Shown: positions 54,249-62,709 of the stretch, piece by piece
Position numbering within the stretch: the first letter of the stretch is position 1
Layout of the letters: every line of letters starts with the position of its first letter
Origin: Niallia sp052318935
GTDB taxonomy: Bacteria; Bacillota; Bacilli; Bacillales; Cytobacillaceae
DNA: 64,000 bases
Strand: one strand, 5' to 3'
Assembly (NCBI GenBank): GCA_052318935.1
Contig: JBQRKO010000011.1
Program-made: the position numbers and the translations under genes
The notes under the pieces: model-generated
Told to the model about the DNA's origin: nothing
Seen by the model: the letters and a program-made list of their open reading frames with translations, nothing else
The model's database searches: none

Positions 54249-54320
54249 GTGCGTATTTATATGTTAATATTTTCAGAAATCTCTTCATGGGTTAATCCTA
54301 GAGGGATTTTTTTCTGTTTA

Positions 54321-54557
54321 GGCTACTCTGAAAAGTGTGGTGTTCTTGTGAGTAGTCCGCAGCCGGCATACACTTCGCTTTCCATGGGGCGGGCGTCGAG
54401 CCTCCTCGTCGCTAGCGCTCCTGCGGGGTCTCGGCTGTCCCGCTAATCCCATAGGAGTCTTCGTGTATGCCGGCTGCTCTGCGCTAAAAAATAGGGATAC
54501 TGCTTCTTTTCATGCGCCATGGTGCGAATTTTATTAGCATGGGTGTCTACCCTGAAA
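54321..54557 (+). repeat. R4-family repeat, copy 1
   Basis: GGCTACTCTGAAAAG to GTCTACCCTGAAA. The core stem GCAGCCGGCATACAC (54359-54373) pairs with GTGTATGCCGGCTGC (54463-54477). The tail GCGCCATGGTGCGAATTTTATTAGC is shared with the copy at 63761. Confidence 0.8.
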
Positions 54558-54640
54558 AAAAGCCTGTTAAAAGCTTCTTCCTCGGAAAGCGAGTAAATTT
54601 CCTGACCATTATAAATCAACACTGAGATTTAACAGAGTCC
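54558..54640 (-). repeat. R3-type repeat fragment joined to R4
   Basis: Ends with AAATCAACACTGAGATTTAACAGAGTCC, the R3 terminal pattern, with the other half missing. Confidence 0.6.
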
Positions 54641-54758
54641 TCTGTTTAAGAAAAGCTTGTTCTTTTATAAGAAGGATTTTTGGTGTTTACATCAGGACGA
54701 AATAATTGGGCGGTTATTGCATAGTATACACTAATGAAGATTTTTAGGAGGCATTATA

Positions 54759-55547
54759 ATGGAGAAAGCAGTTATCGTTGGACCATATCATTTTATTGGA
54801 ATTCACCTTTGTTCTGTTTTATTAGAGAAAGGTTACAACATAATAGGTATTTCCTATCCTAATGTGGAAATAGACAAATTGGAAGATAAAAAAATGGTTT
54901 TTGGGAGAAATTCAAACTTTATGGAAACTAAATGGTCATCTTTCGTTAACGAGATAAATCAGGACGAGATGCTGATTATTTTTGATTTCTATACTTTAGA
55001 AAAAGAAGATCAATTAGTGTCGCTGCTTTCAGCTGATCAAATGGAATTCATATTAATAGGAGAAAAAAGAAAAAAGAAAAAGATAGTGATAATATGTCCA
55101 AATAATATAGAAGAGGGCATTATAAATGAATGTAAACATTTGCTGGATGTACATCAAATTCGGTCTCAGGTGTTCTATTTACCAACTGTATATGGTCCTT
55201 GGCAGCCAGAAAATTTTTTATTTCAACAAATTTTAACAGGTACGGAAGAAAAGGCGATTCGACAGCATAAAAAGGAATATACAAAAGATGCTATTTATAT
55301 CGAAGATGCGATGGAAGAATTAGTTAATCAAATATTGCAAGGAAAGGATAATGACTTTTTATTAAAAAGCAAAGTGGAAAATCATTGGCATAAATGCCTA
55401 GATTATCTTCAATGGCATCAAGAACGCAATGAAAACAACAACATCCCTTTCCAAGATACGATTTCAACTATTGCTGTAAATAATAAAAAAAACATATCTG
55501 AAAACTTGGAAGTACAAAGAAAGCATATTAAGATGTATATAGACTAA
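54759..55547 (+). CDS. yjaV: YjaV-like NAD-dependent epimerase/dehydratase-fold protein
   Basis: 262 residues. It starts with a degenerate Rossmann motif (VIVGPYHFIGIHLCSVL, where G-x-x-G-x-x-G is expected) and keeps the extended-SDR LPTVYGPWQPENF motif near 145. The Tyr-x-x-x-Lys catalytic pair is not evident, so it may bind but not turn over a nucleotide sugar. By gene order it is yjaV, upstream of med. AGGAGG lies 8 bases before the ATG. Confidence 0.72.
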   Translation: MEKAVIVGPYHFIGIHLCSVLLEKGYNIIGISYPNVEIDKLEDKKMVFGRNSNFMETKWSSFVNEINQDEMLIIFDFYTLEKEDQLVSLLSADQMEFILIGEKRKKKKIVIICPNNIEEGIINECKHLLDVHQIRSQVFYLPTVYGPWQPENFLFQQILTGTEEKAIRQHKKEYTKDAIYIEDAMEELVNQILQGKDNDFLLKSKVENHWHKCLDYLQWHQERNENNNIPFQDTISTIAVNNKKNISENLEVQRKHIKMYID

Positions 55548-55553
55548 TATTTT

Positions 55554-55639
55554 GGCTGTTTTCTAAAAGTTTGTTGTTATTGAATAAAATAATAAACATG
55601 GCTACGGGGTAAATTACAACAATCTATACCAAAACAGCC
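55554..55639 (+). repeat. R1 derivative lacking the GC-rich core, copy 9
   Basis: Only 86 bp. The R1 left arm (GGCTGTTTTCTAAAAGTTTG ... AAACATGGCT) is joined directly to the right arm (ACGGGGTAAATTACAACAATC ... AAAACAGCC). Lies between yjaV and med. Confidence 0.8.
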
Positions 55640-55680
55640 TTTATAAAAGAGAAATAGTACGACTAGAAAGGCAAAAAAAG

Positions 55681-56652
55681 ATGCAAAAGATAAAAATAAT
55701 TATAACAGTTTTGTTTCTTTTATCTTCCTTTTTTCTTGTTTCCTGTGGACAAGCTGATCGGGAAGGGAAGATGAAAAAAGTAGGATTGCTTGTTGAAGGA
55801 AGCATAAGTGATCAAATGTTGGGTACAAAAGGGTATAAAGGATTACTGACAATCCAGTCACAATACAATGTGGAAGCGTATTACAAGGAAGGGATTAATT
55901 CTAAGGCCATTACAGATAGAGCGATAAAGGAATTTGAAGGCAAAGGAATAAACATAATATTTGGTCAAGGCCAATTATTTGCAGAATACTTTAATACGAT
56001 AGCAGATAAATATCCATCGATTCATTTTGTCAGTTTTAATGGAGAAGCAACAAAAAACAATACGACGACTGTTATATTAGAAGGCTATCCTATTGGCTTC
56101 TTTGCAGGGATGGTAGCTGGACATATGACGACAACAAATACGATAGCGAGTTTAGCTGCATTTGAGTCGCAGTCTGAAATACAAGGATTTATTGATGGAG
56201 CAAAATATGAAAACAGAAATGTAACAGTTAAAACATCCTATGTTTATGATTGGGATGATCAAGAAAATGCTCTATTGTTATTAAATGAGCAGTTAGAACA
56301 AAATGCGGATATTATTTATTCAGCAGGAAACGGCTTTAATATAGCTGTGATAGAGAAGTTGAAGGAAAAAGGCATATATGCGATTGGCTATACATCGGAA
56401 CAATCAAGCTTAGGAAATTTTACTGTTTTAACGAGTACAATTCTGCATATTCCAGAAATTTATGATAAAATAGCAAAAGACTTTAATGAAGGAAAACTTC
56501 TGCCAGGTTCCTTGTATGTTGGAATAAAGGATAGATTTATTTCATTAGGAAAATTTAGTCCTAAAGTTGATAAAAACTTCACGGATCGAATCCAAAAAGA
56601 AATATCCCATTATATAAAAACAGGAGAATTGCCAGAAGAAAAAAACAAATAA
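55681..56652 (+). CDS. med: Med-type BMP family lipoprotein
   Basis: 323 residues. Lipoprotein signal peptide with lipobox LVSC (Cys22), then a periplasmic-binding-protein fold of the BMP/PnrA type (SISDQMLGTKGYKG near 42, FGQGQLFAEYF, IGFFAGMVAGHM, IYSAGNGFNIAVIEKLKEKG). In B. subtilis Med raises comK transcription and competence. It is followed 16 bases later by comZ, the same pair as in B. subtilis. A core-less R1 element lies in its upstream region. Confidence 0.9.
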   Translation: MQKIKIIITVLFLLSSFFLVSCGQADREGKMKKVGLLVEGSISDQMLGTKGYKGLLTIQSQYNVEAYYKEGINSKAITDRAIKEFEGKGINIIFGQGQLFAEYFNTIADKYPSIHFVSFNGEATKNNTTTVILEGYPIGFFAGMVAGHMTTTNTIASLAAFESQSEIQGFIDGAKYENRNVTVKTSYVYDWDDQENALLLLNEQLEQNADIIYSAGNGFNIAVIEKLKEKGIYAIGYTSEQSSLGNFTVLTSTILHIPEIYDKIAKDFNEGKLLPGSLYVGIKDRFISLGKFSPKVDKNFTDRIQKEISHYIKTGELPEEKNK

Positions 56653-56668
56653 TTTGGAGGACAACACA

Positions 56669-56863
56669 ATGACAACACAAGATAAAACAATGGAATTTAT
56701 GCAAATTGCTATGAAATATTTACCAGATGCAAAAGCGGAACTAGAAAAAGCTGGAGTGGAATTATCATTTGAAATGATTGAACCATTTATGAGCTTATTT
56801 ACAAAAGTAATGAACGAAGCATATGAATTAGGGAAGTTAGATGCTGAAAAGAAAGATAATTAA
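56669..56863 (+). CDS. comZ: ComG operon repressor ComZ
   Basis: 64 residues, starting TTQDKTMEFMQIAMKYLPDAKAEL after Met; small, helical, acidic. ComZ lowers comG expression in B. subtilis. The ATG at 56669 has TTGGAGGA 7 bases upstream. Directly after med and followed by a terminator. Confidence 0.92.
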   Translation: MTTQDKTMEFMQIAMKYLPDAKAELEKAGVELSFEMIEPFMSLFTKVMNEAYELGKLDAEKKDN

Positions 56864-56883
56864 ATTCTATAATAAAAGGTATT

Positions 56884-56927
56884 AAAGACTTACAGGCATC
56901 AAAAAAATGTCTATAAGTCTTTTTTTA
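56884..56927 (+). terminator. terminator of med-comZ
   Basis: AAAGACTTA pairs with TAAGTCTTT and is followed by TTTT. Confidence 0.75.
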
Positions 56928-56948
56928 CTGTTTGAAAAAAACTGGCTA

Positions 56949-57308
56949 TTATTTTAACCATTTTTTAATGAGCGGCGACATTTTTTTTATGAGTGGTTTC
57001 AGTTCATTCGCAGATGTCATGAAACTATCCACATTTTTCATTAATAAGTTGATATCTATTTGATCTAGAAAATTTGTTATGGCGTCAAATTTTCCTTCTT
57101 GTTCTTGATCTGCTTCTTTACTCTCTCTATTACTTCCTAAAATCCATGCATCTCCACGGTTTCTATTTGTTGTTATTTCTTCTTGATCTGCTTCTTTTCT
57201 TCGATTTGAAGGATAGTTTGTACCAAACATAAAATTGGTAAGACGATCTGTATGTTGCTTGTGATCTAGTGATTCTTGATCCTCCTGTCTTTCTTGATCC
57301 TCGTCCAT
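56949..57308 (-). CDS. hydrophilic uncharacterised protein, 119 aa
   Basis: 119 residues starting MDEDQERQEDQESLDHKQHT: a strongly polar, Asp/Glu/Gln-rich first 80 residues with two ADQE repeats, then a more ordered C-terminal part (FDAITNFLDQIDINLLMKNVDSF ... MSPLIKKWLK). Convergent with comZ. I do not recognise the family; the composition suggests a spore-coat or disordered accessory protein, which is only a guess. Confidence 0.6.
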   Translation of the reverse strand: MDEDQERQEDQESLDHKQHTDRLTNFMFGTNYPSNRRKEADQEEITTNRNRGDAWILGSNRESKEADQEQEGKFDAITNFLDQIDINLLMKNVDSFMTSANELKPLIKKMSPLIKKWLK

Positions 57309-57420
57309 GATTACGCCTCCAATACATAAAATTAGTTAGTACTATCCTATGTACGAATATAGTAGTTGATTAGACAATGGCGTAGTGAAACTAAAAAATG
57401 TTGCAAAAGTTCATGATTTT

Positions 57421-57449
57421 TTGATAAAATTAGTACCAAGTCATAATAT
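57421..57449 (+). promoter_or_regulatory. fabH promoter with FapR-like operator
   Basis: -35 TTGATA (57421-57426), 17-base spacer, -10 TAATAT (57444-57449). Within it, ATTAGTACC-AAG-TCATAAT (57429-57447) resembles the FapR palindrome (ATTAGTACC..GTACTAAT type) with a degenerate right half. It would give malonyl-CoA-responsive control. Confidence 0.65.
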
Positions 57450-57550
57450 TTGATAATAATATAATAAGAACAAATTGTTTTATAAAAAATCTACTTGCTT
57501 TAACGTTTTTCTTAGTAAGATAAGATAGCATAAATTTTTGAAGTTAGATG

Positions 57551-57585
57551 AATGTCTAGCTTCGGCGCCTTTCTTATAAGAAATC
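57551..57585. repeat. family D remnant in the fabH leader
   Basis: GTCTAGCTTCGGCGCC matches the left start of family D; the rest is missing. Confidence 0.5.
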
Positions 57586-57647
57586 GGAGAATGAATGGAG
57601 AAGTAGTAGATTAAACTAAAACAATAATATAAGAAGTTGCATATTAT

Positions 57648-57676
57648 TTTGAAAAGGGAAGTTTATACCGTATAAT
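57648..57676 (+). promoter_or_regulatory. second possible promoter close to fabH
   Basis: TTGAAA, 16 bases, TATAAT, about 30 bases before the fabH start. No FapR site in it. Confidence 0.4.
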
Positions 57677-57702
57677 CGGTCATATTAAAGGAGCTGAGAG
57701 CT

Positions 57703-58635
57703 TTGGGCACAGGAATTATTGGCATTGGACGCGCATTGCCTGAAAAAATATTAACGAATTTTGATTTAGAAAAAATGGTAGACACAAATGATGAATGGAT
57801 TCGTACAAGAACTGGAATCGAAGAAAGAAGAATTGCAGATGATCAGACAAATACGTCGGATATTGGATATGAAGCAGCTAAAAAAGCGATAGAAGACGCA
57901 AATATATCGCCTGATGAAATTGATCTTATTTTAGTAGCCACTATTACACCAGATCAGCCATTTCCTTCTGTTGCTTGCATGCTTCAAGAACGATTAGGTG
58001 CAACAAAAGCAGCAGCATTTGATCTTAGTGCAGCATGTGCAGGATTTATGTATGGTATGGTAACTGCTAAACAATTTATTGATAATAATGTTTATAAGCA
58101 TGTTTTAGTTGTTGGTGTTGAGAAACTATCGAAAATTACGAATTGGGAAGACAGAAATACAGCCGTTCTTTTTGGAGATGGAGCAGGAGCAGTTGTATTA
58201 GGGAAAGTATCAGAAGGCAGAGGAATTCTTTCATTTGAATTAGGCGCTGATGGTTCTGGCGGCAAACATCTTTATCAAGATGAGTTTATTCAAATGAATG
58301 GACGAGAAGTGTTTAAGTTTGCTGTTCGTCAAATGGGAGAAAGCAGTGAAAATGTTCTAGTTAAAGCAGGACTATCAAAAGAAGATGTTGATTTTCTCAT
58401 TCCTCATCAAGCGAATATTCGCATCATGGAAGCGTCTAGACAAAGATTAAATCTGCCAGAAGAGAAATTATCAAAAACCGTTCACAAATACGGAAATACA
58501 AGTGCAGCATCCATTCCTATTTCTCTTGTGGAGGAGTTGGAAGCAGGAAAAATTAAAGATGATGATGTAATTGTTATGGTTGGATTTGGCGGCGGCTTAA
58601 CATGGGGCGCAATTGCTATTCGTTGGGGAAAATAA
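57703..58635 (+). CDS. fabH: beta-ketoacyl-ACP synthase III
   Basis: 310 residues, start TTG with AAAGGAG 9 bases upstream. Catalytic triad Cys in SAACAGFMYG near 112, His in LIPHQANIR near 237 and Asn in YGNTSAAS near 267. It condenses acetyl- or branched acyl-CoA with malonyl-ACP to start fatty acid synthesis. It corresponds to fabHA of B. subtilis. The usual fabHA-fabF pair is separated here by an R1 repeat. Confidence 0.95.
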   Translation: MGTGIIGIGRALPEKILTNFDLEKMVDTNDEWIRTRTGIEERRIADDQTNTSDIGYEAAKKAIEDANISPDEIDLILVATITPDQPFPSVACMLQERLGATKAAAFDLSAACAGFMYGMVTAKQFIDNNVYKHVLVVGVEKLSKITNWEDRNTAVLFGDGAGAVVLGKVSEGRGILSFELGADGSGGKHLYQDEFIQMNGREVFKFAVRQMGESSENVLVKAGLSKEDVDFLIPHQANIRIMEASRQRLNLPEEKLSKTVHKYGNTSAASIPISLVEELEAGKIKDDDVIVMVGFGGGLTWGAIAIRWGK

Positions 58636-58646
58636 TGTTTTATTTA

Positions 58647-58852
58647 GGCTGTTTTCTAAAAGTTGGTTATTTTTGAATAAAATAATAACCATGGTTGATG
58701 TACTGAGCAGCCTGAAGACTTCTGCTTAGAAAAGCGAGAAAGACGAGACTTGTGCAGGAGCATAGCGACGAGGAGACTCGGCACTCGCTAAGCAAGAAGT
58801 GAAGTGTATTCAGGCTGCGGGGTAAATAACAATAATCTATACGAAAAGAGTC
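58647..58852 (-). repeat. R1 palindromic repeat, copy 10, between fabH and fabF
   Basis: GGCTGTTTTCTAAAAG to CTATACGAAAAGAGTC. Flanks TTTTATTT and TTTTATTA agree at 7 of 8. The core is diverged (GACTTGTGCAGGAGCATAGCG). Confidence 0.83.
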
Positions 58853-58949
58853 TTTTATTAAGATATGACAAATGATGATTATAGTAAATTCAACCGAAAT
58901 ACTTGATTTTTCATATATATACTAATGATAGAAAAAGGAGAATTGAGAC

Positions 58950-60188
58950 ATGACAAAAAGAAGAGTTGTAGTTACAGGAATAGGAGCAGTAACGCCCCTT
59001 GGGAATGATGCAACAACAACATGGGAAAACATTGTTAAAGGTGTTTCTGGTATTGGGCCATTAACAAGGGTTAATGCTGATGAATATCCGGCAAAAGTTG
59101 CTGCGGAATTAAAAGACTTTCATGCAGAAGAGTTTATGGATAAAAAAGATGCAAGAAAAATGGACCGTTTTACTCAATATGCACTTGCAGCTTCCTTAAT
59201 GGCAGTAAAAGATGCTGATTTAAAAATTACGGATGAAAATGCACCTCGTATTGGAGTATGGATTGGGTCTGGTATTGGTGGCATGGAAACATTCGAAAAT
59301 CAATTTGAAATTTTCCAAAAAAGAGGCTATAAGCGTGTAAGTCCATTCTTTGTACCAATGTTAATTCCTGATATGGCAACTGGCCAAGTATCTATTACAC
59401 TTGGTGCAAAAGGAGTAAACTCATGTACAGTAACTGCATGTGCAACAGGAACAAACTCAATTGGAGATGCGTTTAAAGTCATTCAACGCGGAGACGCAGA
59501 TGCGATGATTACTGGCGGAGCGGAAGCACCAATTACGAGAATGTCAGTTGCTGGCTTCTGTGCTAACACTGCTTTATCAACAAATCCAGATCCAAAAACG
59601 GCAAGCAGACCATTTGATGCGAATCGTGATGGGTTTGTAATGGGAGAAGGAGCCGGAATCCTAGTATTAGAAGAATTAGAGCATGCTTTAAATAGAGGTG
59701 CAACTATTTACGCAGAAATCGTAGGCTACGGAGCAACAGGAGATGCGTATCATATCACTTCCCCTGCACCTGAAGGAGAAGGCGGCGCAAGAGCAATGAA
59801 AATGGCCATTGATGATGCTGGCTTGCAGCCGGAAGATGTATCCTACATTAATGCACATGGAACAAGTACAGCATACAACGATAAATTTGAAACAATGGCA
59901 GTGAAATCAGTATTTGGCGAGTATGCATACAAAGTACCTATGAGCAGTACAAAATCGATGACAGGTCATCTATTAGGAGCAGCAGGAGGAGTAGAAGCAA
60001 TCTTTAGTATTTTAGCGATTAAAGACAGTGTACTTCCTCCAACCATTAATTTTGAAACGCCAGACCCAGATTGTGATCTAGATTATGTAGTAAATACACA
60101 TCGAAAACAAGAAGTAAATGTGGCGATGAGCAATTCATTAGGATTTGGCGGCCATAACGCAACGATTATTTTTAAAAAATATCAATAA
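58950..60188 (+). CDS. fabF: beta-ketoacyl-ACP synthase II
   Basis: 412 residues of typical length. Nucleophile Cys in TVTACATGTNS near 164, His in INAHGTSTAYND near 304 and His in STKSMTGHLLGAAGG near 341. It elongates acyl-ACP by condensation with malonyl-ACP. AAAAGGAG precedes the ATG. It starts 97 bases after the R1 repeat; if the fabH promoter drives it, transcription must pass through the palindromic repeat. Confidence 0.96.
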   Translation: MTKRRVVVTGIGAVTPLGNDATTTWENIVKGVSGIGPLTRVNADEYPAKVAAELKDFHAEEFMDKKDARKMDRFTQYALAASLMAVKDADLKITDENAPRIGVWIGSGIGGMETFENQFEIFQKRGYKRVSPFFVPMLIPDMATGQVSITLGAKGVNSCTVTACATGTNSIGDAFKVIQRGDADAMITGGAEAPITRMSVAGFCANTALSTNPDPKTASRPFDANRDGFVMGEGAGILVLEELEHALNRGATIYAEIVGYGATGDAYHITSPAPEGEGGARAMKMAIDDAGLQPEDVSYINAHGTSTAYNDKFETMAVKSVFGEYAYKVPMSSTKSMTGHLLGAAGGVEAIFSILAIKDSVLPPTINFETPDPDCDLDYVVNTHRKQEVNVAMSNSLGFGGHNATIIFKKYQ

Positions 60189-60191
60189 TGT

Positions 60192-60228
60192 TAGCAGAGT
60201 AGTTCCGTTTGGGGGGCTGCTCTTTTTT
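60192..60228 (+). terminator. fabF terminator
   Basis: AGCAG...GGGGGGCTGCT followed by a run of six T. Confidence 0.65.
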
Positions 60229-60557
60229 ATGGAGAAGGGGTCGGAGCTTCGCCAATATTAATGGAATAATAAGATGGATAGTGCTCCGTAGTTTGTTTTA
60301 ATCCTTATTAAGAGTAGAGTGGCTCCGCTCGCGCCGCCTTTATTAGGTTTGTATCTGCCTTTATTTTCATTTTGATGGTGAAGACGAGGGACGAGTCTCC
60401 ATGGGAGTTTTTTATGGAAATACGGGATAGGAATAAATCATGCTTCCTCTTCACCATTTATAAAAATCAACATAAATTATTAAATCCGGTCTCATAGCTG
60501 AACTTACATGAAAATTTACCAAATATATGAATAATACGTGTAAAGGGTGAACATGGA
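60229..60557. other. gene-free region with repeat remnants
   Basis: Contains GTGGCTCCGCTCGCGCCGCC with TTTATTAGGTTTGTATCTGCC, also present in diverged form at about 36868-36912 between moaA and moeA. A dyad ATGGTGAAGA (about 60375) / TCTTCACCAT (about 60450) is also seen. No gene. Confidence 0.45.
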
Positions 60558-61336
60558 ATGGGGTAATCGATACAAATAAATGGTTAGAAGAAGATTTTTT
60601 ATCTCCTGTAAAAATTTGCAAAGAATTTCAATCATTATTTAATGATGATCATCCAAGAAGGATTTATCAATATTTAATGAGTTATGGCATGTATAAACCG
60701 TCTCGCAACACAAAAGAAACCTTTGATTTATTAGTAGAAAAGGATGTTTGGAATACCGTTCGTAAATATGATGAAAAATACAAAAAAAAATGGAAAGGTC
60801 CTGATATTCCTATTTATATCTTCCCATTTCAACCTTCCAGAAAGAGAACAGAAAATAAATCAGGAGTTTCTTTTTCAGACAAACTATTTCTATTTGTAGG
60901 AAACATAGAAGATGCAAAAGAATTAGAAGCATTATTTATTCATGAATACCATCATGTTTGCCGCATTCATCATCAAAAGAAAAACATGGAAGAATATACA
61001 CTGCTAGATTCCATTGTGATGGAAGGATTGGCCGAATATGCCGTTAAATTACATTGTGGCGAAAAATATAATGCAAGCTGGTGTCATTTGTATAAAGAAG
61101 AGGAAATAAGGAAGTTTTGGAAGGAAGACATAGTGGAGAATTTAGACATTAAAAAATCGGAACATTTACATGATGTATTATTATATGGTTTAGGCAGATA
61201 CCCATATATGCTGGGATATAGTTGTGGATATTATATTATTAAAAGTTTCGTCAAACAAAATAACTTTTCTGAAAAATCATATTTTCTATTGGAAAGCGAA
61301 AATTTTGTAAGTGAAAGCACGCTAACAAAAGACTAG
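60558..61336 (+). pseudogene. yjaZ: DUF2268-type zinc protease YjaZ with a one-base defect at the start
   Basis: The frame from 60677 (219 codons) has the metalloprotease motif HEYHH in FIHEYHHVCRIHH near its residue 90 and the downstream Glu in VMEGLAEYAV. Homologous-looking coding sequence (VIDTNKWLEEDFLSP ... RRIYQYL) continues upstream in the same frame but has no start codon. An ATG at 60558 with AGGGTGA in front is out of frame by one base: a run of four G (60560-60563) where five would give a 259-residue protein. Either a real deletion or a sequencing error. As written, translation would begin at 60677 and miss about 40 residues. Confidence 0.75.
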
Positions 61337-61367
61337 AAACCTTGTATTAGATGGGTTCTAGTCTTTT
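61327..61367 (+). terminator. yjaZ terminator overlapping the stop codon
   Basis: AAAAGACTAGAA pairs with TTCTAGTCTTTT; the TAG stop lies in the left arm. Confidence 0.75.
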
Positions 61368-61372
61368 CAAAA

Positions 61373-61578
61373 GGCTGTTTTCGTATAGAATGTTGCATTT
61401 AAACTCGCAGCCTGAATACACTTCGTCCGTTTAGCGAGCGTCGAGCCTCCTCGTTGCATACGCTCCTGTGGGGTCTCGTCTTTCTCGCATTCCCACAGGA
61501 GTCTACGTGTATTCAGTCTGCTGAGTACTTCGTCTCCAATTTTTTATGTGAAAAACAACAAATTTTGAGAAAACAGCC
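61373..61578 (+). repeat. R1 palindromic repeat, copy 11, with target duplication
   Basis: GGCTGTTTTCG to GAAAACAGCC, flanked by perfect 8-bp repeats TTTCAAAA at 61365-61372 and 61579-61586. The left target copy overlaps the yjaZ terminator. Confidence 0.93.
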
Positions 61579-61770
61579 TTTCAAAAAATACTTGTTTTTG
61601 AAAACAAAATGAATAAGCAATATAACAATACAGATGCAGTTACAATATGTGAAGCTCCATCCTTTTTTCACAAAAGAAACATTTAACAGTATAAGCAAAA
61701 AACAGGAATAAATTTACTGCTGTCTGCCCATACTGATTGACAAACAGTTGATGAAGTGAGGGGTTAAAAT

Positions 61771-62517
61771 ATGCATTATCTTCATGATGTTTGGGTAAAT
61801 TGGTTTGAAGGGGAAGAAAATGGTTATAATATTTGTCATTTTCATGAATGGCGGAAAGATGATAGTGTGGAGTTGTTAGATCAAGTTCCGTTGTTGAAAA
61901 TTGATTCTGTTCTATTTAACTACATAGAAAACGATTTAGCGGAATTGCCACGAGAATTGCTGGATGAAATTTATCAAAAAGCTTATTTGCGAAAAAACCA
62001 TGAAAGAATACAGCTTGATTATTGTTTTGCGATATCAGATGGCGTAGATATATTGGTAGTCGACACCATTGGATATTCCATTCCGATTAGAAAAAGCCGA
62101 ATGATTCCTAGGCAAGAGCAATTAGCATATGAGTTAGTAGAAAACCAAGAAACAATTCATTATGACTATCTTGTGAAAGAAGAAAAAAAGGAATTTCATA
62201 TTTTGTCTCCGGAACCTCTAATAATGAATGGCTTAACAAGGAAAGAAAGGCAACTCAAGCAATTGCTTTTTATGGCGCTGGATCAGCTGCATTCTTCAGA
62301 AAACGTAGCGGAAGTTCGGTACTGGTACACGGAGTGGAGTCCAGAGCGGTATTTTGATATTCAGCATTTAAACTTTGAACATGCTTGGAATGAACTATAT
62401 GAACGTACAAAACATGGCTGGACCGAAAAGCATGAGCATTTTTGCGAAAAGATTATTAAAGGACAACCATTTTTTGAAAAGCTATGGGAGATGGAGCATG
62501 GTCCGAAAGTAAATTAA
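61771..62517 (+). CDS. yjbA: YjbA-family protein (UPF0736/DUF3603)
   Basis: 248 residues, the family length. It begins MHYLHDVWVNWFEGEENGYN and has the VRYWYTEWSPERY motif near 205. Acidic soluble protein of unknown function, conserved in Bacillaceae. It lies directly after yjaZ, because the app operon that separates the two in B. subtilis is missing. GTGAGGGG lies upstream of the ATG. Confidence 0.9.
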   Translation: MHYLHDVWVNWFEGEENGYNICHFHEWRKDDSVELLDQVPLLKIDSVLFNYIENDLAELPRELLDEIYQKAYLRKNHERIQLDYCFAISDGVDILVVDTIGYSIPIRKSRMIPRQEQLAYELVENQETIHYDYLVKEEKKEFHILSPEPLIMNGLTRKERQLKQLLFMALDQLHSSENVAEVRYWYTEWSPERYFDIQHLNFEHAWNELYERTKHGWTEKHEHFCEKIIKGQPFFEKLWEMEHGPKVN

Positions 62518-62544
62518 AAAAGAGCTGGCTGCCAGCTCTTTTTA
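62514..62544 (+). terminator. yjbA terminator
   Basis: AAAAAGAGCTGG-CTG-CCAGCTCTTTTT, a perfect hairpin overlapping the stop codon. Confidence 0.85.
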
Positions 62545-62587
62545 GTTTGTCTATAAAGTGATTTGCAATGCGCTTCTGCTTTTTATT

Positions 62588-62706
62588 GTCTAGCTTCAGC
62601 GCCTAGCCCCTGTGAAAGATAACTTCTTGTCTCTAAAAGTAAAAGACACTTTTTGAGACAAGAGAACATTTTTCTTCGGGGCTGACCAAGGCGCTTCCGC
62701 TTTTCT
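62588..62706 (+). repeat. family D repeat, copy 5 (short form)
   Basis: GTCTAGCTTCAGCGCC to GGCGCTTCCGCTTTTC, four bases from the trpS stop codon. The inner stem CTTGTCTC (62626-62633) / GAGACAAG (62655-62662) is perfect. Confidence 0.85.
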
Positions 62707-62709
62707 TCA

